NCBI GenBank assembly: GCA_964059195.1
Contig: CAXKWD010000007.1
Span: 60,016,705-60,080,704 of the forward strand
Direction of reading: 5' to 3'
DNA: 64,000 bases
Origin: Ectobius pallidus
Lineage: Eukaryota; Arthropoda; Insecta; Blattodea; Ectobiidae
Made by a program: the position numbers and the translations under genes. A model generated the notes under the pieces. That model saw only the letters and a list, made by a program, of their open reading frames with translations. It did no database searches and was not told the origin of the DNA. Shown here piece by piece: positions 10,859 through 21,787 of the stretch (its first letter is position 1; every line of letters starts with the position of its first letter).

Positions 10859-11111
10859 TGGAGTAAGTTTGGAGATAAATGGGGTTTTATTAAATTTAAT
10901 ATTGCCAAAAATGTATGAGTCACACTTTAGTGAAATTTAATGTACATCTCGAACCTATAATAAACATTCTTCCTGCAAATGATGAACCATATGCATATTA
11001 TAATTAGCCTAATTTTAGCAATATAAGTGTGTTAATAACAAAACAAAAGTATGATTAAATTATACACTCAAAAGACAAGTTACTTATTCCAGAATATTAC
11101 TAGTGTGTACA

Positions 11112-13056
11112 TTAATCTATGTCTTCAACATCAACATTACAGTTTTCGTGATCATCCGATTTTAGGCCACTATAAAATTCCTGATACACAGGAGGAACAA
11201 ATTTCATTAGAGACATAATGTCATCATATTTTGCTTTTTTTATTTTCCTGAAGTTAGGATATTTTACCGGCAATATCACATTACTCAAGACAGGGCATTT
11301 TCCCTTTCCTTTTTGTAGGCTTACCACTTTCTCTGCTGCAACTTCACTAAAGCCTAATTTCACACGCACGGCATGATTACCCTTCGTAAATCGAAACTGA
11401 GATGCTTTTCTCATATCCACTTTATGTTTTTCTACAGTTACATTTCTTTTAATGAACATTTTGTTTAGGTTCCCTAGATCGTTAAAATCTTCAGTCTTCA
11501 CTTCGATAACCTTGAATGGGTTTTTCACCCGGCTTTTCCCTATCAGCTCAGCCCATTGTCCAGGCGTGTAAACCACCTGAGTTTTCCTCTTAACCTTCTC
11601 AATAATACCAAAGTCTGCATCGCAGGGAAGGAAAGTATGGCCTGGCACAAGAAATTTATGTTCAATTTCCTCAAACCACCCACAGTCAATCATGTACATC
11701 CATACTCCCATTATTGTGAAATTTTTATTTTGTCCAACACATGAGTCACTATAAACTATGAGTTTTCTTTTACCTGCTCTGTCTTCAATCAGAGGAATAG
11801 CTCGTAATAAACAGCTGGCTATTTCATCAGCCCCCCTTGAAGCAACAGATTCAGGCCAAACACACATTATTGCATTATCACTGTTGCACACGTGAATGCC
11901 GAAGTTGTATGTCCAGAGCTGTCGCTGATAGAACACACATTCCGTTGCAAGGTGAGGAGTTGGAAGTGCCTGCTGTAAGTCCATGGTGATCACAAGAGTA
12001 TCACTGTCTGAGGTTCTGCATCCAGCTTTGTCTCTCCTTAAAGACTCATAAGCAGCTTCAGCTTTTCGAAGATGAAGTTCATACTCACGTGGTTTTGGAT
12101 CTATTTGCTGTGCTTCATCACACACTTTACACGTGTCAGTAGAGGGCAACTTAAACCCAATATTGTATTCTGTATTAAATATGTCCCTGAAAACATGTTC
12201 CTTAACTGGTTCTGTATTATTATTCTTACACTTCCCAATATAAATTTTGTACATTTCTGATATAGAGTGTACAGCTGTTATGTACGATTTATGAGGATTT
12301 GATCTACGACTATAATGAGACGTGTACCTTGGAAACGCGTCAATCGTCTGCTTCACAAAATCTTTCTTCTCGTGAGATATTGTATGGGGTCTGTTTTCGT
12401 GTAACCCACGTTTGTCTTTAGGAGGTGTATTCTTAGTCTTGTCAGATGAGGGATCCTTTGCATTTTCATCACCTGGAAGAAATGCATTTTTATTAGCGAC
12501 ATATCGAAAATAAATTAACAAATAATATATCAGGCCTATTGAAAATATTAAAATTGGAAATATTTTACTCACCCCTGAGTGTTCTCAAACGCCTACTGGT
12601 TATCCCGTGAACTGTGCAGAATGCAGTTCTACATATCTGAAGTTTGTGACCACTTTCTGGATCTCTAATGAAATATTTGAATGTTCTACTTCTTTGTGTA
12701 AAATCAGGGTGCAATCTATCTTTCTTGTACGCCTTTCTGCAATTATAGCCCTCAACTAGTCCAAACAGGTATGAATTTTGCATATTATATTCTGATAAGG
12801 AATAGAAATCGAGAAATATTTTTTCTTTTGCTTCTTGCAACAGTGTTCCGTATGCACAATATGCTGTCTGACAGCAGTTCTCCAGGTTATCCAAGCTTTT
12901 GCTGGGAATAACTTTTCCAGAGGCCGTGACATACTCTTTGCCACTATTTCGTAAAAGTTTTCTCTTGGTTTTCGTCCACTCTTTTTCGTTTCTTTTTCTT
13001 TTTTTAGGCTTTGAATCACCACGTATCGCACTAGAACTCCCTCCCGTATCAGCCAT
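11112..13056 (-). CDS. Two-exon transposase-like protein, about 614 aa (DUF7869-like, RNase H-type)
   Basis: Exon 1 runs 13056-12573 and exon 2 12472-11112, joined across a 100-bp intron with donor GGGTGAGTAA and acceptor TTTCTTCCAG; the join is in phase (G|GT) and the product has no stop. The N terminus is basic (KPKKRKRNEKEWTKTKRK), a likely nuclear/DNA-binding segment, followed by a possible zinc site (CxxC at about residue 280, DTCKVCDE). The core has three acidic positions in RNase H-like order: VITMDLQQALPTP (about 324), IVYSDSCVGQN (about 403) and CDADFGIIEKVKR (about 447), plus a conserved RQLWTYNFGIHVC block. This pattern recalls arthropod proteins of the DUF7869 type, which behave like transposon genes; the role as transposase is inferred from the TIRs and target duplication around it. 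Everything needed appears intact. Confidence 0.75.
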
Positions 13057-13123
13057 AGCGAAGCAACTGCTGTGTGCAGCGCGGTTGGGTGCAGAGGCGG
13101 GAGGACAAGGTCACGCGCCTGGA

Positions 13124-13147
13124 GTTGGGATGGGTCATTTTTCCACT
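13124..13147 (-). repeat. Subterminal copy of the transposon TIR core
   Basis: The block GTTGGGATGGGTCATTTTTC, continuing into CACT, repeats the inner part of the right TIR (13293-13316) about 170 bp further in, just upstream of the gene's ATG at 13056. Subterminal repeats of this sort are usually transposase-binding sites; that role is inferred. Confidence 0.6.
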
Positions 13148-13329
13148 CGCAAGCTCCGATTTTCCAATTTGTTCCCTCAAATAAAGCCTCATATTCCATC
13201 TTTGGGATGAAGATAGAACTATAATCTTCTACGTGCTGACAGAAGATGGTAGTACGATACTAATTCTGCAAAAATCTAAAAATCGTCCGTCGGTTGGGAT
13301 GGGTCGTTTTTCCACTGAGCCACTCAATT

Positions 13330-13960
13330 GATTCTGGAGCTGGCTCCTTCTTGGCTTTAAGGGGAAAGAGGCCCCTTGGTGTGTTCACTCAGCCCCACTT
13401 CAAATGATCTTTGTATTCACCGAGCCATGCCAGAACTTGGTGGTATGTTCGCATGGCATGAAGTTGAGCCGCATCACTGGTTGGGGGCAGCCTCGCTAAG
13501 TTAAATTTCATTCTTCCTACAGCTTTTACAAATATTCCGTGCCAAAGTTCGTCAAGTGTTTGTGTACCAGGGTTTCCTCCATATAAGTGAACCAAAAAAT
13601 GTTAGCCCACTTCAGCCACTTCTCCTGATGTAGCTTGAGGTTTCAGAAATACATTAGCCTCCTCTTCTAGTTCAGGATGTTTCAAAATCAATGAACAGAA
13701 GTGGGGTTTCCCGTGGCCAAAAATTGCAGATGTTGTGTCACAACCACTGAAAGCATGGATGAACAGCAGCATGTTGGAGAAGCTGTGGCGAAATGACTGA
13801 CTTGAATAGAAGATGTCTGCAGCTTTGCCTCTTCCGCACTTTTGGAGATATGTATTCTTTATATGAGGGGATGGTAATGCACTGAGGAAATAAGAAGGTC
13901 TATGTCCTCCCCAACTACAAAGAGTGTCGTATTGAGATGCTTTTGAGAAGGCAGTGCTAA
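13330..13960 (-). pseudogene. XPG/FEN1-like element gene, central part (copy B)
   Basis: The minus strand reads from the inner edge of the right TIR: a segment ending in NMLLFIHAFSGCDTTSAIFG (about 13785-13725), matching the helix-hairpin region of FEN1/XPG nucleases (GCDxxxxIxGxGxxxA); then, after a stop near 13605, LPPTSDAAQLHAMRTYHQVL (about 13490-13435) and HLKWG. The N-terminal nuclease half (with the GDAD and GEDID acidic motifs seen in copy A) is missing, so the copy is deleted at its 5' side. The C-terminal Cys-rich end lies at 10546-10821. Confidence 0.75.
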
Positions 13961-14325
13961 CTAGCCGACAGTTCAGATTTTTTTATTTTTTGCAAAATGT
14001 TGCTGAAATTCGGAGAGCTGTATTTCAGAAACTATTCATGGTAGAAAACTCAATTTAATCTCAAACTGTGGAAAATTTAGTCCACTTTTAGGATGGATGA
14101 TAATACATTTTTGTCAGGTGCGTATTTTGGCAGATAATGGGCACAAACAGAAATAACATAGAAAATGTTGAAGTTTTTTCAAGATGGCGGCTCTGGCGGC
14201 AACAAATTTTGTTGGCAAAATGTCAGAAATTACTCAGAATACCATCCCAGACATCATATAAAAAAATTAGCTCTACCCTAAATTTTGCATCCATATGACT
14301 TTTTTTGTGATAATTTGATTGGACT
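13958..14325 (-). repeat. Right terminal inverted repeat, element B
   Basis: Reverse complement of 9913-10272, followed by the 5-bp flank ATATT. Confidence 0.85.
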
Positions 14326-14330
14326 ATATT

Positions 14331-14650
14331 ATTAATGCGGTCTGTTTTTCATACAGCTGTTCTCCCTTTCCCCCGGCACTTGATATTGTACTGTCACTTC
14401 CATTTTCCAGGTCTCTTGCTTCCAGCTTGCCTGTATCTCTTACCTTTTGTAATACCTCTTATGTTTTTGCACCTGGTTTCCCCATTTCTGTTTTCTTGAC
14501 CTTTGGACCCATACCTTCATTTAGTTTTGTTGAGATATTCTGCCCACGATTATCTGTATGTAGGATTTCATTAGGCCTATCTTTTTCTTTCACAAGTTTT
14601 TGCTGTTTGTCTTGATTTCCCCGATCATCTTCTTCTTCCAGTTCTCATTA
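14331..14650 (-). pseudogene. CR1-like LINE ORF1, segment upstream of the esterase
   Basis: The minus strand reads as a hydrophilic linker (NQDKQQKLVKEKDRPNEIL ... GSDSTISSAGGKG) with one stop, ending in QTALII directly at the border of element B. It continues in frame into GDSMVRHV at 9907 once the insertion is discounted. Hydrophilic linkers between a zinc module and the esterase are typical of CR1 ORF1. A CxxC (CMCTVCDAL, about 14715) a little further out may belong to it too. Confidence 0.6.
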
Positions 14651-14906
14651 TAAAGAGGAAAGATGAAAGTTTGTGTCAGTACTGCTCAGCATTCGTGCCT
14701 TTAGGGCATCACAAACTGTGCACATGCAAAATGAATGATATTCAACTTTGTGGATTTCATACATGTTCGTAAATGGAACCATATCTGAGGGACTAATTAT
14801 CGATCTAAGTGAACCAAGTGTTGTTTTGAATAGGAGTGTATGTGTTATAACTCATTAGGAGCTCCAAGTGTGTACTGTTGTGACGTACTATAGAGTGAGA
14901 ACATTT

Positions 14907-15152
14907 CTGTACCTCAGAGCCAAACGATCGTAACTGCCAAAAACTAAATTTTACAGGAGGAGCGAAAAACAAAATTATGAACAATAAAGGGGAATGGAGT
15001 TACTACTATTTGGCTCTCAATATCTTGGTTTCTAATGAAATTATGGATTTAATATTAATTGGTTCTATAGAGGTCAAGAAGTTAGTAAAGAATATGAAAA
15101 AAACAAAAAAATATGAAATTTGGAGTTACGTTCCTTTGGCTCTGAGGTACAG
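14907..15152. mobile_element. Small MITE-like element, 246 bp
   Basis: The ends are inverted: CTGTACCTCAGAGCCAAA at 14907 and its reverse complement ending at 15152, the match reaching about 29 bp with two or three differences. ATTT flanks both sides (14903-14906 and 15153-15156), a possible 4-bp target duplication. No coding capacity. Confidence 0.65.
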
Positions 15153-15156
15153 ATTT

Positions 15157-17843
15157 ATTTGAAAGGCTCCACTCACTCTTATAGACAATGAACCATATAC
15201 TTTCATACTTGACTTTAACCTTCCAGTTTTTGTCACAGAAATAATTGCCGACAGCTTCAGCCGAAGACGGGGTGGGTCAATGGTAGGAAGGTTTACTATT
15301 TTATCCTTATGAAAAATAGTCAAGTTTTTCAAAAAAAAATTGAACAGAATTTTATTCAGTACCAAGTACATTAGCTTTCCATCTAGTTTGAGAGACCTCC
15401 TCAAAAGACAATACAATACAATAAAAATTAAAGTCAGTCTCTTGTCTTTCTTCTTCTTTACTCCAACTGACTACTGGTCACCGTGACTGAATCTTGAAGT
15501 CCGAAAAACACTTCTACTTCTTCAGTCCTCTTGAACATCATTTTCATACCCTCCTAATACAGCCTGTAACTTAGAAAAATACTTCAGCATCTAAAACTGT
15601 GCACCAAAATTTATTCCCTGTAGGCCTATTCCATTTTCTATTTAACTCTGTACGTACAGAATTTACACTTATAATACACCTTAGTTTTAAATAAATCTTT
15701 CTTAGAAGAAGCTCACAGTATTTCTTAAAGAAGACAGGACAGAATTTTTACCCAGAAGACAGAAAAAGAAATTTAGGTTAGTGACTACAAAATTAATGCA
15801 GCGACTAACCACTGACATGAGATTATGTAGGCTATCATTGAGGACTCGCATTCGTCACCCCACAGCCAGGGAAGTATTAAAGGCCTAAAAAAAAAAAAAA
15901 AGAATTTGGACATATAGGTACTTCCTGGGATCCTCGCTGTCACTAGACGCTAATGGGATTGATAGTAGGCCTACCCCTGAAAGTCCCAAGGCTCGGTTTT
16001 TCTTTTGAATATGACATATACTCAAATCACTTAACTCAGCAGACTTCGGCATACAGCTGCCTACTTGGTCTTTAACAAACATACATATTTACGTTACAAT
16101 CAATGTGACTGGTTTCGTTGGTGCTGATTTATGATAGAACTTCAACTACCCACTTCACCAAGTCTATAAGCATGTATAAATACTTGTTCTGAGATTTCTC
16201 AACCTAACCGTAATTTTCCTGTCTCCAACAAAATCGTTTTGTTTTTCTTAACAATGCATAGCGAAATCCAATATTTCACGTAACAAAATCTTAGATCAAT
16301 AATTACAGATCTTTCTCTCAGTCTACTTTAAGACTCTTTTCAAATGTACTTCATTTACATAGGCCCTATACTAACTTTTCCCAACTGATTTTAGTGTTAC
16401 CATATAAATGGGAAATAATGTAATCTTTATCTACGAGGGAAATTATTTAGTTATCTCTATGAACTGTCTGCTTGATCTCTTCTCATCCAACTTTGTCTAT
16501 AACTCACTGAATTGTTACGTGCGAAGAAAAGAAATTATAGTTCATTGTACTTATCTGGTGTGTACTGCTGTATATCTGTCAATCACACCGTACATCTCTC
16601 AGGCAATGACCTCTCCACTGCATGACGACCCACACAGACGATGGGACATATACTTCCCGTCGTATTTACTGCCAGACTTCCCACGCCTCCATATGTGCTC
16701 CTCCGTAGTCAGGGAAGATTTCCACTACAAAACACCGCCCCTGAGGTAAGTAATACGTGACTCGCAGACCCAGGCCACGTTGCATCCAACTTCCGTCGTA
16801 GGATAACAACCACGCAGAGCTCGGGAATCCACTCCAGTAACATCTGCAACCACAGACCCTCACAGGCCTAATCGACAGAATCCTTCCTGCCATATTTATT
16901 CCAAGGATCACACCCTCGGACCAACTTCTGCAACAGATCTCCAATCATCAACTCGTTATGCCGACTGTATACTGCTGACTCCCTACTACCGATGATTACT
17001 GGTGACTCCTTACAACTGATGACTACCCATCATGGCTACCGACGATCGACTGTCCCCCAGTCTATACTGCCTGCCCCTCACTCGCTCTCTTCGACCTTCT
17101 TCTGTCATCGCTCTTGAAAGACTCTCTCTCGACTCTCCCAAGGTTAACACTCTGTGGTTCAACGAACACCACCCACATAGTCAATTGTATGCCTCTGATG
17201 CTGTCGAACATTCACCACCCACATACCTTTTTGTATGCATCTGATGCTGCCCAACGTTCACCACCCACATAACTAATTGTACGCCTCTGATGCAGTCCAA
17301 CCAACTTCCTTATATTCCTAGCTGTTCTTTATGGAGTCTACATTACCACTTCCTTCTTACAGTTCATTCTCCAAATCTTCTTCCATTGCGGCGTTCACCA
17401 ACTTCTATAATTAACTTATACGGCCGGGTGTAGTACGACTTTTCACTAACTGTCTCTACTTTACGTAGTATGGCGGGATGCAATATGCGTATTCTTTTCA
17501 CTAAATGTCTATAATTAACTTGGAATGGCGGGGTGCACTAGGCTACGCCTGCCCTCCTCGGCGACTTCTTATTAACTTCTCTTCGAACAACTTCCCGATC
17601 CTGACTCTCCTCTTCTAGTTTTCTTCCACTCCCCCTCTGTCCTTTTTCAAACTATTGCGCAGGCGCAGACTCTCATACTTTTTCCCAAACAGGTTCTTGT
17701 AGAGTAAAACTTTCACAAACACTGAGTGGTTACAAGTGGTTTAACTACTGTTTACCATAAATATTGTCATGCGACCTTCCACTTCGTTACACTGTATCTC
17801 AAAACTCAGACAGATATGAGGTTTTATGAAATATGTAATATTA
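15157..17843. other. Intronic or intergenic DNA, no gene supported
   Basis: Several short open frames (for example 15126-15416 minus, 16408-16749 plus, 16666-16944 minus, 17032-17244 plus) show no domain and no homologous-looking motif. A short imperfect repeat of about 50-55 bp (anchor 'caccacccacata', three copies) lies at 17168-17300, and a related 'tctataattaactt' pair at 17404 and 17508. The stretch 16580-17700 is richer in C and looks like an old repeat. Confidence 0.4.
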
Positions 17844-17848
17844 TCTAC

Positions 17849-17884
<36 letters not shown>

Positions 17885-18763
17885 AGGCTTTGTCTTGACT
17901 GACTGAATGAATGACTGACTGACTGAATGAATGACTGACTAACTGACTTAATGACCGACAGAGAATCAATGTCGAGCCTAAATTATAACAGGTAGAGACT
18001 TGGATACTTGGAGACAGTACCTTCGTTTCATAATGTAAGTGCAGACTAAGGAAGGATTTTGACAAATTTTGATTTTAAATGCCAAAAATCAAATGTTTTC
18101 AAGGATATTTAATACCTTTTTACAGAGAATTATCAAATCCAAATCACATTCCATGTACAGTTCACAGGTAGCTTTGGAAGTAAATGATATGGGACTTTGA
18201 CAAATTAGAGAAGCTATCGATATAATTTATTGGTGTAAATAAATATTGAAGAATGAAATCCACGAAAATAATGCACAATGTGATGCAGTCACATAACTTT
18301 CTCTACCCTGGACATAGAGAACACCATACAAGGTATGGTAATATGTATATTATTATATCCCAGGTTTTTGGGGAGGGAAGTATGAAAGTGGAATTTAATT
18401 TCTTTTTAATTTCATCCCCGAAATTATGTTGTATGGTAACATGAGAATGAGAAAAAAAATATCCCGCAAAGACAATACAATTTTATGTTACCGGAATTTA
18501 TGTTTCTTCTTATTTCAACTCCTACCAGGCTTGGTGTGTAGAAGCGATGGGATGCACAATTTTGCATCCTCTATGAGCCATAAAAAGTTATATCAAGTGT
18601 TTTCAGAAGGAATAGTAAGGGGGGGGGGGATAAGTTGTTCTTTCTCATTTCAAATCCTAAATACCTATATAAGGATCTAGAATTTGAAAATCGAAAGCCC
18701 TTCGTAAGTTAATTTCAAATTACAAAATACAAAACCCAGGCAATGCCTGGCCTTTTAAGCTAG
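17844..18763 (+). mobile_element. Non-autonomous Helitron-like element
   Basis: The 3' end has the Helitron signature: a short hairpin CCAGGCAATGCCTGG (18736-18750), then about 10 bases, then CTAG (18760-18763) followed by T. The left border is taken as TC after A at 17844, just before a (TA)n run (about 17850-17882) and TGAC/TGAA tetranucleotides (17893-17948), an arrangement seen in arthropod Helitron derivatives. The 5' border is only a guess. No Rep/helicase is present. Confidence 0.5.
17850..17948. repeat. (TA)n and (TGAC/TGAA)n microsatellites
   Basis: A run of TA dinucleotides is followed by GACTGACTGAATGAATGACT-type tetranucleotide repeats. Confidence 0.9.
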
Positions 18764-18785
18764 TTCTAGTACATAATATGTATGA

Positions 18786-20041
18786 CAGGGGTGCCCACAG
18801 GGGGGGGGGGTTAAGACGCAGACTGCGTCATTGAAATTTCTGGGGGGGGGGCAAAATATTATCGTTTTATGAATTTTCTGGGGGGGGGGTTGAAAATTGT
18901 TGCAAAATTAGCGTTTTATATGTTAAAAATAAAAACGGTGAAGTTTTATAACTTCAAAAGGTTTCATCTAACAGTGGATTAGGAAAGGGGGGTCCACGGG
19001 GTTTGGACCCCCAAAAGTGAAAACCTAAAATTCTATATTTGTATTTTAAAAAATATTTATTTAAATAAACAAGATTTTTTGGTGTGTCAATTATGATATA
19101 GCAGTTATTTTCTTTTCATAACATAATGAGTAGGCTTATTATATCCACTGTTCCATGTGTTATTCAACTTTTCTTATAAATAGTAATAAGTATTATAACT
19201 TAAGTAACAATTTCTTGTTTCAGTTGCCATGTTTTAGAGTACAGTAAACAAATTTGTAATTAGTTTTTCAGTGCTAAAATAGCATAAAATGTGATTTTCA
19301 TTAGTTCAACATTTAAAAATTTCCCGGGGGTGGACACCTGACTTAGGTAACATTTTCTTGTTTACATTGGCACGTCTTAGAGTATGGTAAACAAATTTCC
19401 AAACTGGATTTTGAGTGCTAAAATAGCGTAAAATGTTATTTTCATTAGTTCAATATTTAAAAATTTTCCAGGGGTGGAGGCCCAACTTAGGTAATAATTT
19501 ATTATTTACATTGGCATGTCTTAGAGTATGGTAAACAAATTTCCTAACTAGTTTTTTAGTGCTAAAATAGACTAAAATGTGATTTTCGTTAGTTCAATAT
19601 TTAACAATTTCCCGGGGTGGACACAATTTCTTGTTTACATTGGCATGTCTTAGAGTATGATAAGCAAATTTCCAGTTTTTGAGTGCTAAAATAGCGTAAA
19701 ATGTGATTTTCATTAGTTCAATATTTAAAAATTTTCTGGGGATGGACCCCCGACCCCCATTTTGGGGGGTATTCCAAACCCCCCCGGCACTTTCGACCCT
19801 CCCCGCAATTATTTTCTGGCTACTTATTTTGTTGCACTTATTATATTATTAATATAATGTTACAAAGTGGCCCAAGAAGTTAAAGCAACAAAAAATAAAT
19901 AAATTAAAAAAATAACCCCCACCCTAGAAAATATAATTTGGGCGCCCTTGTCGATAGCCAATCAGGTTGGGGGGGGGGGTTGAGCAATGAAGTTGGGGGG
20001 GGGGGGTGAGTCATGAAGCTTGAGGAGGGTGGGCACCCCTG
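18786..20041. mobile_element. hAT-like non-autonomous element, G-rich, 1,256 bp
   Basis: The inverted ends are CAGGGGTGCCCAC (18786) and GTGGGCACCCCTG (ending 20041). The flanks share TGTATGA immediately outside both ends (18779-18785 and 20042-20048), a 7-bp duplication; hAT elements normally give 8 bp, so one base may have been lost. The body has five G-runs of 9 to 12 and, at about 19200-19745, four imperfect tandem copies of about 140 bp (anchor 'gtgctaaaatag'). No open gene. Confidence 0.65.
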
Positions 20042-20446
20042 TGTATGAACATGTAAAACCAAATTAATGGTAAATATTAATAATTAACTTAGGGCCTATG
20101 TCTTACTCATCAATATTTATTTTCACTTCATGGATAAAAATGAAGCATTAAAATATGTAAAGCATAAAATCCGTCTTCAACTGATGTAATCATTGGGATT
20201 TAGGGAGCTTGGAGTGTATTCAGCCTCCAGTATTTGCTCACATAGGGACACAGGTAGTGATAGGGCTAACAATCATACCATCATCATGTGTTGATCTGAG
20301 AACACCTGAAATGCCTGATATCTTAAAGGGAGGTACTATAACATTGTGTACTTTACCTTATAGAAGGTTTGGCAGTCCTTGTATTTTCCAGTGAAAAAAC
20401 TTCTTTTTTAAAAGAATTAAGTGTGAAAAGTATTTGTTATTTTCAG
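20042..20446 (+). other. Intron end before PC2 exon
   Basis: No further PC2 exon is seen here; a 61-codon frame (20209-20394) has no domain. Confidence 0.5.
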
Positions 20447-20622
20447 GAATCCGAATGTTGGACCAACCATATATGACAGACTTGATTGAAGCCAATTCAA
20501 TGGGACATGAACCAAATCTTATTGATATATACAGTGCATCTTGGGGCCCAACAGATGATGGAAAAACTGTAGATGGACCAAGAAATGCTACAATGAGAGC
20601 AATTGTGAGAGGAGTGAATGAG
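20447..20622 (+). CDS. amon: Prohormone convertase 2 (amontillado), catalytic-domain exon
   Basis: The exon lies between a TTTCAG acceptor and a GAG|GTATGG donor, entering in phase 1 and leaving in phase 0. It encodes IRMLDQPYMTDLIEANSM...LIDIYSASWGPTDDGKTVDGP...AIVRGVNE, a segment of the subtilisin/kexin-type catalytic domain between the catalytic His and the oxyanion-hole residue. The wording is that of PC2 rather than furin. PC2 cleaves neuropeptide and hormone precursors at dibasic sites in secretory granules of neuroendocrine cells. The next exon is 12.2 kb away (32839). Exons for the signal peptide, prodomain and catalytic Asp/His must lie before the window's first 20 kb or have escaped me. 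Confidence 0.93.
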
Positions 20623-21787
20623 GTATGGTTAGAATTATTCTCATTTATTTTATTTTATTAGTCAGAATATTTTAGTTTGACCATAATCATTTATCATTAG
20701 TAGATCTTGGAATTTCACGCAAATGCATGTTTTTTGCTTGAGCATGCTGAAGAAAGGTTTGTATATCACTTATTAGTAACACACAATAATTGGTCCATAA
20801 TATTGACACCTGACTACCATTGCTATTTTCACTTAATTCTTCACTGCTGTTTTCACTCGAATCATCATTATCATTATTTCTTATTCAGTGTTTGTGTTTT
20901 CATTTCCATTTTATATGACATCTACCACATCATCAGTATTAGCATTAATTATTTCATCACTATCATATCTGCTTTGTCTAGTAAACTCTGTACAATTTTC
21001 CAGTCATTAGGATTCTCAAGATTATATTTATTTTCAACCCTAAAAGTATGAGGAAGATCATTTTCACCAAATAATTACAATATCGAAATCAATAATTACT
21101 ATAATAATGATAAAAAAAACTTACTTTGTGATAGTAAAGGTTTTGTGACTTCTCTCAGACACCGATGGTACCTCAGCAACAATAACTTGAGACCACAACA
21201 ATTAGACTAAAACTGGTGGCTGTTGCTTTGATATGTTAATTATGAAGATTAGTTTGCGAGGTAGACAGCAGGTCAGTACAAGGGGCTTACAAACTTTCTT
21301 ACAATTACGAAAATAATATACTGTGGCATTACTTAGTTGCCGCACGACCAATAGAATAGGCAATAAGTGACTTCATGAATTAGCATATCAGGTTATGCTT
21401 TCACAGTAGTATCCTTCTAGCTATCACATATTTTCTGGGTTAGGCCTCACTTTCAACTTTGTCATCTCACAACTGCATTAGGCATATTTCAGGAATTTTA
21501 AGTGCATAGTTGCATATTGTTTTTATACATGAAGTTCTGATGTCTAATCATCAGCATCATAATAGATTCTGAAGAACTGAAAAGTGACAGCTTTCTGATT
21601 AGATGTGTTCAGAAACAATTCTGAGGAACTTAAGAGCAGGATGACAGGTCAAACATATATGGTAACCTTAATCAAGTGGATTATTTTATTAATATTAGGG
21701 TTAAGTTTACTACTGGTATGTGTTTATAATGTTTTGCTCCAGCATTTAGTAAAAGGACTATAAATATCACTTGAGCTCCCATTCTAA
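20623..21787 (+). other. Intron, no gene or repeat identified
   Basis: AT-rich intron of the PC2 gene. The 114-codon frame at 20707-21051 is Ser/Ile/His-rich low complexity from CAT/ATC-type sequence and is not supported. Confidence 0.5.

Larger units (their letters stand above)
10826..13325 (-). mobile_element. 2,500-bp DNA transposon (Sola-like candidate) with AATT target duplication
   Basis: The element is bounded by 33-bp inverted repeats (10826-10858 and 13293-13325; 30 of 33 positions match; they start GAGNGGCTCAGTGGAA and end ACCCATCCCAAC) and by the 4-bp duplication AATT (10822-10825 and 13326-13329). It split the XPG-like gene of element B. It encodes one spliced gene on the minus strand. 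A 4-bp target duplication, short TIRs and a DDD-type RNase H-like product would suit the Sola superfamily; that name is an inference from memory. The other copies of the TIR core lie near the gene start (13124-13147). Confidence 0.8.
9913..14325 (-). mobile_element. Long-TIR element with XPG/FEN1-like gene, copy B
   Basis: About 360-bp terminal inverted repeats (9913-10272 and 13958-14325) bound a 4.4-kb unit that includes a later 2.5-kb insertion. The termini read GGTCCAATCAAATTGTCA (left) and AGTCCAATCAAATTATCA (right, reversed), the same family as the element at 41716-46677 (AGCCCAGTCAAATTA). Flanking 5-bp duplications are CTATT (9908-9912) and ATATT (14326-14330), differing at one base. 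Discounting the element rejoins the LINE esterase frame exactly, which confirms the borders. Inside are the C-terminal half of an XPG-like gene and no other transposase, so it is an internally deleted copy. Confidence 0.8.

Noticed and set aside
12473..12572. N-terminal membrane segment (ILIFSIGLIYYLLIYF) of the long minus frame beginning at 12572
   Set aside because: It is intron translation: splice sites at both ends remove it and join the two exons in phase.
1..20446. Further PC2 exons (prodomain, catalytic Asp or His)
   Set aside because: No segment resembling these was recognised on the + strand; very short exons could have been missed.
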